Assembly: GCA_027406905.1 (NCBI GenBank)
Contig: DAHZHT010000001.1
Span: forward strand, 248,001 to 312,000
Direction: 5' to 3'
DNA: 64,000 nt
Origin: Elusimicrobiota bacterium
Lineage (GTDB): Bacteria > Elusimicrobiota > Elusimicrobia > UBA1565 > UBA9628
Part shown: positions 32,396-40,680 of the stretch, piece after piece
Numbering within the stretch: position 1 is the first letter of the stretch
How the letters are laid out: every line of letters starts with the position of its first letter
The notes under the pieces: generated by a model
Told to the model about the DNA's origin: nothing
Database searches by the model: none
The model's input: the letters and a program-made list of their open reading frames with translations, nothing else
Position numbers and translations under genes: made by a program

Positions 32396-33559
32396 ATGAG
32401 CATCTCCTCGAAATGGTTCCTTTGGTTTACCGCGATCGGAATTTACGTGATGTTTCTGGGCGGTATTTTCTATTACAACCTTTTTAAATGGACTTTTGAT
32501 CAAAAGCTCAAGCAAGAGACCTTGGACATGGTCCATCTCTATGCGCCGACCTTGGTCAGGGGGCTCAGCCATGATCAGAGCGTGATTTCAATTGATGAGT
32601 TAGATACCATTACCCGGATTGCGGGCGATCGTCGGGTGGCGGCCTTGGTTTATTTAAATAAATATGGAGAGGTGCGTTGGTTTAAGGACCCATCCAAAAT
32701 TACGGAAAGCTTCGACGAGTTTTCCAGAGAGGTGACTCTCCCGACGGACGCGATTGCCAAGGCTTGGCAAACGAAGTCTCCGGTTATTCTTCCCGTTCCC
32801 AATCTTCCTCTCTATGATATCGCGATTCCGCTCTCCTACGAAGGCCGCGCTCTTGGAATCTTGGATCTCCAAGTCAGCCGCGAGACGGCCGTGACCGTGA
32901 TTAATAGCGCGATGACTAAATATGCCGTTGGCGCGGTCGGGGTTCTTCTGCTGTTGGGCGTTCCGCTTTATTTCTTTCTCCATCGTTGGGTTTTGATCCC
33001 GCTTTTTAATTTGAGAGAAGCTATTGAAACCCTATCGTTTAAAAATTTTGAGCTTAAATTTCCGCCGCGTTCGGATGAAATCGGCGATGTCGCCGAGGCC
33101 CTTAAGATGTTTCTTTTTAAGGTGAAGGGGGAATTGTCTACGGTTAAGGTCCGTGAATCGCAGCGCGGCTTATCCGAAGCGCGCTGGTGGCGTTCGATTC
33201 TTTTTGCCGTGGTCCCAAAAAACTATCACGCGATTGTCGTCGATGAGGACAATAGCGTTCTCTACACTAATTTCCAGTTGCCGCCGGTTTCCGGGATTCC
33301 GGGAATTGAGGAAAAAAACAATCAAAATAAACCCGCTTCAAAACCGCATTTATTGGACGTGATTGATACCCAACAGCAGGAGGTGCTTCGATTAATTGGA
33401 ATTGCCCTCGATCGTCCCAATCAAGTGGTCGAAGCCGACACCGTTTTTAAATCCGAACCTTGCCATGTCAAGGCGATTCATTTAGAGGAAGAAGGGGAAT
33501 TGCGCCGAACGCTGGTTCTGTTTGAGCCTAAGAACCCTCGGATTGCGCTTAATCGGTGA
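32396..33559 (+). CDS. Membrane sensor with HAMP domain but no output domain
   Basis: Layout of 387 residues: helix 1 (about 8-28), an extracytoplasmic sensor region with GDRRVAALVYLNKYGEVRWF and a YDIAIPLSYEGRALGILDLQ strand set (Cache-like), helix 2 (about 180-203), a HAMP segment (LIPLFNLREAIETLSFKNFE then RSDEIGDVAEAL), and a C-terminal PAS-like region (about 265-387). No kinase, cyclase, EAL/GGDEF or methyl-accepting domain follows. It lies between the Tad TPR gene and MltA and overlaps the latter by four bases, suggesting a role in sensing for the appendage. Function unproven. Confidence 0.7.
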   Translation: MSISSKWFLWFTAIGIYVMFLGGIFYYNLFKWTFDQKLKQETLDMVHLYAPTLVRGLSHDQSVISIDELDTITRIAGDRRVAALVYLNKYGEVRWFKDPSKITESFDEFSREVTLPTDAIAKAWQTKSPVILPVPNLPLYDIAIPLSYEGRALGILDLQVSRETAVTVINSAMTKYAVGAVGVLLLLGVPLYFFLHRWVLIPLFNLREAIETLSFKNFELKFPPRSDEIGDVAEALKMFLFKVKGELSTVKVRESQRGLSEARWWRSILFAVVPKNYHAIVVDEDNSVLYTNFQLPPVSGIPGIEEKNNQNKPASKPHLLDVIDTQQQEVLRLIGIALDRPNQVVEADTVFKSEPCHVKAIHLEEEGELRRTLVLFEPKNPRIALNR

Positions 33560-34671
33560 AAATTTTTAACGCGCTGTTTCTTCTTGCCTTTTTCCCTGTT
33601 GCTGTTTTGGGCGGAGAAATTCCGTCTTTAAAACCCCTAAAAAATTCGCAGGCCCCATCATTTAAAGGAGCGCAGTGGGATAAAAAGGCTTTGGATCTCG
33701 CGGCTCAAAGGGCCTTAAATTATTTATCGCAATTGCCTTTAAAATCTAAAATCCAGGCTGGCGGATATTCATGGACGGTTCAAACTTTAACGGATTCCGC
33801 GCAAGAACTTTTGAATATCAATCGCGATAGCCAAAATCAAAAGCAATTCGCTTTTGCGCTTAAAAAAAATTTTGAAGTGTTTGAGTCTTTGGGCATTGAC
33901 GGCAAGGGAAGAGTGATCTTTTCCGACTACTATGAGCCGGTTCTGCCTGCCCGCTTCCATAAGGATTCGGTTTATCGCTATCCGATTTATCGCTTGCCGA
34001 TGAATAAGGCCCTTGCTTCCTTGAGCCGCAAAGAGATTGATATCCAGCATGCCTTGGCCGGGAAAGGTCTCGCCTTGGCCTGGCTCAAAGATCCCTTTGA
34101 CGTCTTTGACCTTCAGGTCCAGGGTTCCGGCATTCTCAAGTTTCCAGATGGAAGCGAAATTTTGGCGCAGTACGCGGCGACCAACAACTTGCCCTATCGC
34201 CCCATCGGGTCGATTTTGGTTCGTCAAGGAGTTTTTAAAAAGGGGAAAATATCGAAAGACGCTTTACATGCTTATTTAAAAAAACATTCCGATCAGGAAG
34301 AAAAAATACTGGCGCAAGACCCGCGCTATGTTTTTTTTAAACTGGATCCGTTTCAGCCCGGGGAAGAGCCCCAAGGGACCGCGCATCAACCTTTGGTTCC
34401 CGGCGCTTCTATCGCCATTGATCCCGCTTCTATTCCTCTTGGGGCTTTGGCTTATATAGAGACGACCTCTCCGGCAGCGGATGCCCAAGGACGTTTTTTG
34501 GGGCGTTTTAAGCGCCGCAGTTTTGCCTTTTGCCTAGATACTGGCGGCGCGATTAAGGGCCCAGGACGAGTAGACATGTATGTGGGGCATGGAGCTCAGG
34601 CCCAGACGGTTTCTTCCAATCAATGGAATTCAGGCAAGCTGTTTATCTTGATAAAGAAGAACAAATCCTGA
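33556..34671 (+). CDS. mltA: MltA-type lytic murein transglycosylase
   Basis: Cleaves peptidoglycan glycan strands in the periplasm. The 371-residue protein starts at a GTG overlapping the previous stop, has a signal peptide (FNALFLLAFFPVAVLGGE), the MltA domain with IFSDYYEPVLPARF, DPFDVFDLQVQGSGILKF and PLVPGASIAIDPASIPLGAL, and a 3D domain with LDTGGAIKGPGRVDMYVGHG, where the aspartates expected for catalysis are present. No lipobox. As the last gene of the Tad-region series it could open the wall for the pilus. Confidence 0.9.
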   Translation: MKIFNALFLLAFFPVAVLGGEIPSLKPLKNSQAPSFKGAQWDKKALDLAAQRALNYLSQLPLKSKIQAGGYSWTVQTLTDSAQELLNINRDSQNQKQFAFALKKNFEVFESLGIDGKGRVIFSDYYEPVLPARFHKDSVYRYPIYRLPMNKALASLSRKEIDIQHALAGKGLALAWLKDPFDVFDLQVQGSGILKFPDGSEILAQYAATNNLPYRPIGSILVRQGVFKKGKISKDALHAYLKKHSDQEEKILAQDPRYVFFKLDPFQPGEEPQGTAHQPLVPGASIAIDPASIPLGALAYIETTSPAADAQGRFLGRFKRRSFAFCLDTGGAIKGPGRVDMYVGHGAQAQTVSSNQWNSGKLFILIKKNKS

Positions 34672-34675
34672 CTCA

Positions 34676-35773
34676 TTATTGAAAGGGCGGTTGAATGAGC
34701 CACCCTTTCTTTCTGGCGGTTTTAATGAGAGCCTGATTTTTTCCGGCAATCAGTATTTTAAGTCCGTTTCCATAGCTTAAAATTGCCTGATCCTGTCTCC
34801 AAAATCCCAACGACAGAGCTGGAGTCCTTCCGGTATGGAATATAATGGTTTCAATTTCCCCGCCCCAAAAGGGAAGCGGCTGAGCGATTTCCCCGTTAAA
34901 AAAACCTTTTTTATCGAGTTTGATCTTGATTCCGGCGGGATGGGCGTAGGAAATGCCCGCCCAGTCCAAGGCCGCCTGCAAGGTGGGTTCCGCGTTGTCT
35001 GACAGTATCCAAATATCAAAGCCGGCGGCATGAAGGCTTTGAACGAGTTCAATTAGTGGGGGGAGAACGCGAATCCCGCGCTTGAGATAAACCGGAGAGC
35101 GGTCTTCCGGCGGTTCTGAAATTATTTCTTTCCTCAAGGCCTGGAATTTTTCTTGGTTGAGGGTTATATGGGCGTAGGCCGCTGCTTCTTTCGGAGAAAA
35201 TCCGAACCAGAGACGGGAAAGGTATATCCGGCAGGATTTGGTTCCTGTTTCCCGGCATTGGTCTTGGTAACTCTTGACGAAATATTTCAGATATTGATGA
35301 TAGGTCGGTTGGGTGTTCCAGATAGTTCTAGGAAGAGGCGAAAACTGCTCATAGGCGGCCCTGATTTTTTGCCTCCCGTAGGCGATGGGAACGATATCCC
35401 AAAACGGGTTGGAAAATTTAAAGTCTGCGCGGCGGACCAGACGCCAAAAAACGAGCGCATCGGGGTCATTGTTGACGAACACTCCTTCCCATGGGAGAGT
35501 GGCGATGGGGGGCTTTTTAGGATTATATGAAAGAGAGGCGTTTCCTTTTTCCGCGATGAGTTTTCTGATTGCTTGCGTGATTTGAGGCGACCACCCTTTC
35601 CCGGAGAAAGCGGTGGGGCTTTTCTTGGGCTTGGCTGAGGCTTTTTTTGTGGAAACATGAGATTTCCAATGCGGGTTTAATGAACGGGGGAAAACGCGCC
35701 AGGGAAAAAAAGAGACTAAAACCAAAGCGCAGACAAGAATAAATTTTTTTTTCGCTTCTTTTTTCGCCTCCAT
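34676..35773 (-). CDS. HAD-like exported protein, probably degenerate
   Basis: A 365-residue protein with an N-terminal membrane or signal segment (ILVCALVLVSFFPW). The C-terminal half resembles HAD-type phosphoserine-phosphatase relatives: LVQSLHAAGFDIWILSDNAE is a motif II region. At the place of the nucleophile motif (FDWDNT in relatives) it reads LPWEGV before the conserved NNDPDALVFW, so the Asp nucleophile and second Asp seem to be missing; this alignment was done by eye. It ends four bases from mltA on the other strand. TATTTT lies six bases before the ATG and there is no ribosome binding site. Confidence 0.6.
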   Translation of the reverse strand: MEAKKEAKKKFILVCALVLVSFFPWRVFPRSLNPHWKSHVSTKKASAKPKKSPTAFSGKGWSPQITQAIRKLIAEKGNASLSYNPKKPPIATLPWEGVFVNNDPDALVFWRLVRRADFKFSNPFWDIVPIAYGRQKIRAAYEQFSPLPRTIWNTQPTYHQYLKYFVKSYQDQCRETGTKSCRIYLSRLWFGFSPKEAAAYAHITLNQEKFQALRKEIISEPPEDRSPVYLKRGIRVLPPLIELVQSLHAAGFDIWILSDNAEPTLQAALDWAGISYAHPAGIKIKLDKKGFFNGEIAQPLPFWGGEIETIIFHTGRTPALSLGFWRQDQAILSYGNGLKILIAGKNQALIKTARKKGWLIQPPFQ

Positions 35774-35790
35774 TTTAGTAAAATACTAAA
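35774..35790. promoter_or_regulatory. Inverted repeat in the divergent HAD/rpmE promoter region
   Basis: TTTAGTA-AAA-TACTAAA is a perfect 7-bp inverted repeat with a three-base centre. It abuts the start codon of the minus-strand gene and contains -10-like hexamers on both strands (TAAAAT plus, TATTTT minus). Operator or simply a bidirectional -10. Confidence 0.4.
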
Positions 35791-35843
35791 AATAGGGTCG
35801 CTTAATCCTAGAAGAAATTTTAATATCTCCGGTAGAGGAAATC

Positions 35844-36182
35844 ATGAAATCAGGAATTCATCCACAGTATATGACGACGACGGTCACTTGCGCTTGCGGG
35901 GCTTCTTTTGAAACGCGTTCCACGAGAAAAGAAGTCAAGCTGGAAATTTGTTCCGCCTGCCATCCTTTCTTTACCGGACAACAGAAATTTGTGGACGCCG
36001 CTGGACGTGTCGAGCGCTTTAAAAAGCGCTTTGAATCTACCGAAGGTAAAACGGTCGTTCGGAAATCCGCAAAGGCCCCGCTTAAAAAGCTGGCGGCCGT
36101 TCCGCGGGCGAAAAAAACTTTGACTTCGGCCCCTAAAAAAACCGAGAAAAAGTCGACCTCTAAAGTCTCCGCGAAGAAATAG
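35844..36182 (+). CDS. rpmE: Ribosomal protein bL31 with basic C-terminal tail
   Basis: The first 68 residues are a zinc-type bL31: [20 protein letters not shown] with Cx[21 protein letters not shown] with CxxC, then [10 protein letters not shown]. The remaining 44 residues are a Lys/Ser/Thr/Ala-rich extension not found in typical 65-75-residue bL31. AGAGGA precedes the start by seven bases. It is followed by prfA, as in many bacteria. Confidence 0.92.
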   Translation: MKSGIHPQYMTTTVTCACGASFETRSTRKEVKLEICSACHPFFTGQQKFVDAAGRVERFKKRFESTEGKTVVRKSAKAPLKKLAAVPRAKKTLTSAPKKTEKKSTSKVSAKK

Positions 36183-36205
36183 TCTTTAGGGATATTTTTT
36201 CCCTG

Positions 36206-37276
36206 ATGGCGATGTTGCCTCCTTCCGTCTTAAAGTTAGAAGAGGAATTTTCTGAAATCGAGGCGCGGCTTTCCCAGCCTGGGCTTTCTCCTGAGATCTT
36301 GAAAAATCTTTCCGCGCGCTATAATGAATTGCGGCCTTTAGTCTCTAAAATCAAGGAAATTAACGAAGCTTATAAAGAAATCAATGAGTTGGACTCGATT
36401 CTTAAGGGCGGAGAGGCGGATAAAGAGTTCGCTGATTTGGCGCTGAAAGAAAAACAAGCGTTTTCTCAAAAGATTCAAAAAATCCAGGGAGAACTTTTGG
36501 AAGCCTTAAAGCCAAAAGATCCGAACGATTCTAAAAATGTTTTTTTAGAGGTTCGCGCGGGCGCCGGGGGAGATGAGGCTGCCTTGTTTGCCTCGGAATT
36601 ATTGCGGATGTATAGCCGCTTTGCCCAAGATAAAGGTTGGAGAGTAGAAACGATGGAAGCCAATTCCACGGGTCTTAAGGGACTTAAGTCGGCGGTCCTT
36701 TATATTTCAGGAGGGCCGGTCTATGGATGGTTTAAATATGAAGGCGGCGTTCACCGCGTTCAGCGCGTTCCGCAGACAGAGGCCTCCGGCCGCATCCATA
36801 CTTCGACGGTCACGGTCGCGGTGATGCCGGAAGCGCAAGAGGTGGATGTCGATATCCGCCCTGAAGATCTCAAAATAGATACCTATCGCGCCGGCGGCGC
36901 CGGCGGACAAAACGTCAATAAAGTGGAAACCGCGATTCGCATTACCCATATTCCGAGCGGAGTCGTGGTCCAGTGCCAAGATGAGCGCTCCCAGCTTAAA
37001 AATAAGATGAAGGCGATGGCGATGCTTCGCTCTAAACTTTATGAAGAGGAGCGGCAAAAACAAGAAGAAAAGGTGTCTCAAAATAGAAAAGTTCAGGTTG
37101 GGACCGGAGATCGCTCGGAAAAAATCCGGACTTATAATTTTCCGCAAAATCGCCTCACCGACCACCGTCTGGAGCGCTCTTGGCATAATTTGCCGGTTTT
37201 GATGGAAGGCGCTATTGGACCGGTTCTTGAGGCCTTAAGAGAAGAGGCGTCAAAAAATGGAGAAGAAAACTCGTGA
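36206..37276 (+). CDS. prfA: Peptide chain release factor 1
   Basis: Terminates translation at UAA and UAG. The 356 residues include the GGQ motif in RAGGAGGQNVNKVETAIRI (about 228-246), VFLEVRAGAGGDEAALF and the C-terminal PQNRLTDHRLERSWHNL. PQTEASGRIHTSTV is present near the codon-recognition region (the RF1 PxT tripeptide is P-Q-T here or just beside it). There is no ribosome binding site; TATTTT ends seven bases before the ATG. prmC, its methyltransferase, overlaps the stop. Confidence 0.95.
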   Translation: MAMLPPSVLKLEEEFSEIEARLSQPGLSPEILKNLSARYNELRPLVSKIKEINEAYKEINELDSILKGGEADKEFADLALKEKQAFSQKIQKIQGELLEALKPKDPNDSKNVFLEVRAGAGGDEAALFASELLRMYSRFAQDKGWRVETMEANSTGLKGLKSAVLYISGGPVYGWFKYEGGVHRVQRVPQTEASGRIHTSTVTVAVMPEAQEVDVDIRPEDLKIDTYRAGGAGGQNVNKVETAIRITHIPSGVVVQCQDERSQLKNKMKAMAMLRSKLYEEERQKQEEKVSQNRKVQVGTGDRSEKIRTYNFPQNRLTDHRLERSWHNLPVLMEGAIGPVLEALREEASKNGEENS

Positions 37277-38127
37277 TGCTTTCGGTCTTGAGAGAAGGCT
37301 TTGAGTATTTAAAGGAACGCAATGTTCCCGAAGCGGAAGCTTCATCCGAATTTCTCTTGTCTCACGCGCTAAAGGTAGGACGCGCTCAAATTCAAGGAGG
37401 CTTGATTTCTTCCATTTCGCCGGATGAGAGAAAACGGTTTTTAGAGTTGATTCGCCGGCGAGCCGCCCGCGAACCCTTGGCTTATGTGACAGGCGTTCAG
37501 CCCTTTATTGATTTGGAAATTCTATGCGGCCCCGGTGTTTTAGTTCCCAGGCCGGAAACCGAAGAACTTCTCATCGAGGTTTTTAAGAAATTTCGCGCTC
37601 GGGAAAAAGATGAACTTTCTTTTTTAGATATCGGTTCCGGAACGGGCGCGATCGCTATTTCTTTGGCTCGTCATTTTAAGAACTCTCGCGTTTTTGCGAT
37701 GGAAAATAGCGCTCGCGCGCGAAACTGGATGATAAAAAACCTTGGTCTTTATCCTGAGGAGGCGAAAAAAATATCTCTTCTCCAGCAAGATCTGTCGCGA
37801 AATTGGGAATTAAGAGGCCAGCAATTAGATTTAATCATTTCAAATCCGCCTTATATTCCAAGTTCCGAAATAAAAAAACTTGAAATCGAAGTTTTAAAAG
37901 AGCCGCGCGCGGCCTTAGACGGTGGCCGGGATGGGCTTAAATATTTGAGAAGAATTATTTCCCGCGCGCCGAGACATTTAAAGCCTCAAGGGCTTCTGTC
38001 TGTTGAGATCGGGTTTAATCAAGGATCTGGAGTTAAAAAAATCATGGAAAGCTGTGGTTTTAAACAAGTGGAAATTAAAAAAGATTTCGCGGGAATTGAG
38101 CGCTTCGCTCTGGCCCGCAAGGATTAA
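37276..38127 (+). CDS. prmC: Release factor glutamine methyltransferase
   Basis: Methylates the glutamine of the GGQ motif in release factors. About 283 residues with an N-terminal helical domain, then a SAM-binding domain with FLDIGSGTGAIAISLARHF and the substrate motif ISNPPYIPSSE. GPGVLVPRPETEELL is the usual linker. Two in-frame starts are adjacent (GTG 37273, ATG 37276); the ATG overlaps the prfA stop by one base. Gene order rpmE-prfA-prmC-murA is a common bacterial arrangement. Confidence 0.92.
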   Translation: MLSVLREGFEYLKERNVPEAEASSEFLLSHALKVGRAQIQGGLISSISPDERKRFLELIRRRAAREPLAYVTGVQPFIDLEILCGPGVLVPRPETEELLIEVFKKFRAREKDELSFLDIGSGTGAIAISLARHFKNSRVFAMENSARARNWMIKNLGLYPEEAKKISLLQQDLSRNWELRGQQLDLIISNPPYIPSSEIKKLEIEVLKEPRAALDGGRDGLKYLRRIISRAPRHLKPQGLLSVEIGFNQGSGVKKIMESCGFKQVEIKKDFAGIERFALARKD

Positions 38128-38129
38128 AC

Positions 38130-39413
38130 ATGGACCAATTTCTTATTGACGGCGGCAAGCCCCTTAAGGGCGTGGTTAAAATCAGCGGTTCTAAAAATGC
38201 GGCGCTCCCCATTTTGATCGCGACCTTGCTGACTGATGAGATCTGCGTCATTGATAACGTTCCCGTTTTTCTCAGAGATATTCGAACGACTCTTCAGTTG
38301 CTTGAAAGTTTGGGGAAAAAAGTCGTCTCCCGTGGTTCGCGGGTGACTGTCAAACCTCAGGCATCTTTGAAAACCCATGCCCCGTATGATTTAGTCAAAC
38401 AAATGCGCGCCTCCGTTTTAGTCGCGGGGCCGTTACTGGCGCGCTTTGGCGTGGTGCGAGTTCCGATTCCGGGCGGGTGTTCTATTGGGCTTCGTCCAAT
38501 TGATATTCACCTCAATGGTTTTAAAGCCTTAGGCGCGCGGGAGTTGGTCGATCAGGGAGATATTATTCTCTCTTCAAGAGAGTTGTCTCCGGGCCGGGTT
38601 CGGCTAAAATTTCCCAGTGTCGGAGCGACTGAAAATTTAATGATGGCTGCCGCCGCGCTCAATGGGGAGACGATCATAGAAAATGCGGCAAGAGAGCCGG
38701 AAATTGAAGACCTGGGGAGGTTCCTCACTTCTCTGGGCGCGAAAGTCAAGGGTTTGGGAGATTCAAGAATTTCCGTGCGGGGGAAATCCGTTTTGCATGG
38801 CGCGCGGTATTCCGTTATCCCCGATCGCTTGGAAGCCGGCACCTTTATGATTGCCGCCGCCGCGACCCAGGGCTGCGTTGAGATTGTGGGCGCCGATCCC
38901 GGGCATCTCAAAGACCCGATCGCCAAACTGCGCGCTTGCGGAGTTAAGGTTAAAATCGGGCTTCGAAAAATAGCCGTTATTTCCAATGGAGAGGCGTTAA
39001 AACCCGTTTCGATTAAGACCGGCCCTTACCCTGAATTTCCAACCGATCTTCAAGCCCTTTGGATGACCCTCATGTGCTTGGCTGACGGCAAAAGCGAAGT
39101 GGAAGAAACTATTTTCGAAAATCGTTTTCTCCATGCCGCCGAGCTTTTGCGCATGGGGGCTTCCATCTCCGTTCATGGAAACCACGCTCAGATTTTTGGA
39201 GTTAAAAAATTGATGGGTGCTCCCATTATGGCTTCCGATATCCGCGGCGGGGCGGCGCTGTTAGTGGCGGCCCTTGCCGCCGAAGGGCACAGCGTTTTGC
39301 AGCGCGTGTATCATATCGACCGCGGCTATGAGAAAATTGAAGATAAATTGTCGGCTTTAGGGGCTTTAATCCGGCGCGCTAATGACTCTCGAAAAATCTC
39401 TCCAAGCTCTTGA
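38130..39413 (+). CDS. murA: UDP-N-acetylglucosamine 1-carboxyvinyltransferase
   Basis: First committed step of peptidoglycan synthesis, transferring enolpyruvate to UDP-GlcNAc. The 427 residues start with GGKPLKGVVKISGSKNAALP; the catalytic cysteine, target of fosfomycin in other species, is in VPIPGGCSIGLRPIDIHL (about residue 116). DRLEAGTFMIAAAATQG and SDIRGGAALLVAALAAEG are also present. AAGGA lies before the ATG. The last 32 bases overlap folC. Confidence 0.95.
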   Translation: MDQFLIDGGKPLKGVVKISGSKNAALPILIATLLTDEICVIDNVPVFLRDIRTTLQLLESLGKKVVSRGSRVTVKPQASLKTHAPYDLVKQMRASVLVAGPLLARFGVVRVPIPGGCSIGLRPIDIHLNGFKALGARELVDQGDIILSSRELSPGRVRLKFPSVGATENLMMAAAALNGETIIENAAREPEIEDLGRFLTSLGAKVKGLGDSRISVRGKSVLHGARYSVIPDRLEAGTFMIAAAATQGCVEIVGADPGHLKDPIAKLRACGVKVKIGLRKIAVISNGEALKPVSIKTGPYPEFPTDLQALWMTLMCLADGKSEVEETIFENRFLHAAELLRMGASISVHGNHAQIFGVKKLMGAPIMASDIRGGAALLVAALAAEGHSVLQRVYHIDRGYEKIEDKLSALGALIRRANDSRKISPSS

Positions 39414-40680
39414 AGAGCGGCAAGAGCATAAAATCGTCCCTGGCCTAGATAGAATCTCAAGGCATTTGTCCTTATTGGGAGATCCCCATAAAGATTTTCG
39501 CTCCATTCATGTCGCGGGGACCAACGGGAAAGGCTCGACCTGCGCGATTTTAGAGTCGGCGCTTCGCGCCGCGGGATATAAAACCGGATTTTATCTTTCC
39601 CCGCACCTTCAGAGCCCTCGAGAGCGGATTCGCGTAGGCGGAGAGTGGATTTCCGAAGAAGATTTTAAGAGGCTCTTAGAGAAAACTTTGCATCTTGATC
39701 CGGAGAAAAAATTAACCTATTTTGAAATCCTAACTTCTCTAGCCTTTCAGTATTTCTCCGAAAAGAAAATCGATGCGGCTATTGTCGAGACCGGGCTTGG
39801 GGGCCGTTTGGACGCGACCAACGTGATTGAAAAGCCTTTGGCTTCGGTAATCACTTCAATTGATTTTGACCATACAAATTGGTTGGGAAACACTCTGCAA
39901 GAAATCGCGCGCGAAAAAGCCGGAATTATCAAGAAAGGTTGCGCGGTATTTTGTCCGCGATTGCCGGAGGCCTCCATGTCTTCAATTCAAGAAAAAGCGC
40001 AATCTTTAGGAGCGCCTTTGAACGTCATTGAGACTTCTTGGCCTGTCAAAAAAACTGATTGGGAACAAAATATCCAGATTCTTGAGACTCCTTGGGGGAA
40101 AGAAGCGAAATTAAATCTTCTGGGAACTTGCCAGGGCAGAAACGTGGCCTTGGCTTGGGCGGTATTATCTTATTTAAACCGGAATCAAGATTTGAAGATT
40201 TCTCATGCGGATGCGCTCAATGGGCTTGCCTTAGTTTCTTGGCCGGGCCGTTTTGAGGTCATCAAAAGCTCTGAGGGCAAGACGGCAATTTTAGATGGAG
40301 CCCATAATCCGGAAGCGATGCGAAATTTTTCCAAGACCTGGGCTCAATCTCCGTGGGCCCAAACCGAGGCCTTGTGGATCATCGGCATGATGAGAGATAA
40401 AGACATATCTTCATCTCTTAAGTCCTTGCCTCAAGAGACGCGCTCAATAGTCGCGGTTTCTTCTTTGCATCCCCGCGCGGCCAGATCAGCTGATCTGGCG
40501 AAAATAGCTCGCGAGATTTTTCCGCTTGCGCGGGTCTGGGAGGCGAATAATCTTGAGCGGGGCTTAGACATTTGGCAAAATCAAGAGAGGGAAACTCTTG
40601 TCGTTTGCGGTTCCCTTTATTTGGTTGATTCGGCAAGGCGATATTTAGCGAAGAGAGGATTTAAAAATGGGAAAAAATAA
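39382..40680 (+). CDS. folC: Folylpolyglutamate synthase / dihydrofolate synthase
   Basis: Mur-ligase family enzyme adding glutamate to folates. The 432 residues have VAGTNGKGSTCAILESALR as ATP loop, GLGGRLDATNVI, a metal and substrate segment ITSIDFDHTNWLGNT, and a C-terminal domain with AILDGAHNPEAM and IIGMMRDKD. Overlaps murA by 32 bases at the start and the ROK kinase by 14 at the end, so the three are coupled. No accC/accD partner is adjacent, unlike in some bacteria. Confidence 0.92.
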   Translation: MTLEKSLQALEERQEHKIVPGLDRISRHLSLLGDPHKDFRSIHVAGTNGKGSTCAILESALRAAGYKTGFYLSPHLQSPRERIRVGGEWISEEDFKRLLEKTLHLDPEKKLTYFEILTSLAFQYFSEKKIDAAIVETGLGGRLDATNVIEKPLASVITSIDFDHTNWLGNTLQEIAREKAGIIKKGCAVFCPRLPEASMSSIQEKAQSLGAPLNVIETSWPVKKTDWEQNIQILETPWGKEAKLNLLGTCQGRNVALAWAVLSYLNRNQDLKISHADALNGLALVSWPGRFEVIKSSEGKTAILDGAHNPEAMRNFSKTWAQSPWAQTEALWIIGMMRDKDISSSLKSLPQETRSIVAVSSLHPRAARSADLAKIAREIFPLARVWEANNLERGLDIWQNQERETLVVCGSLYLVDSARRYLAKRGFKNGKK

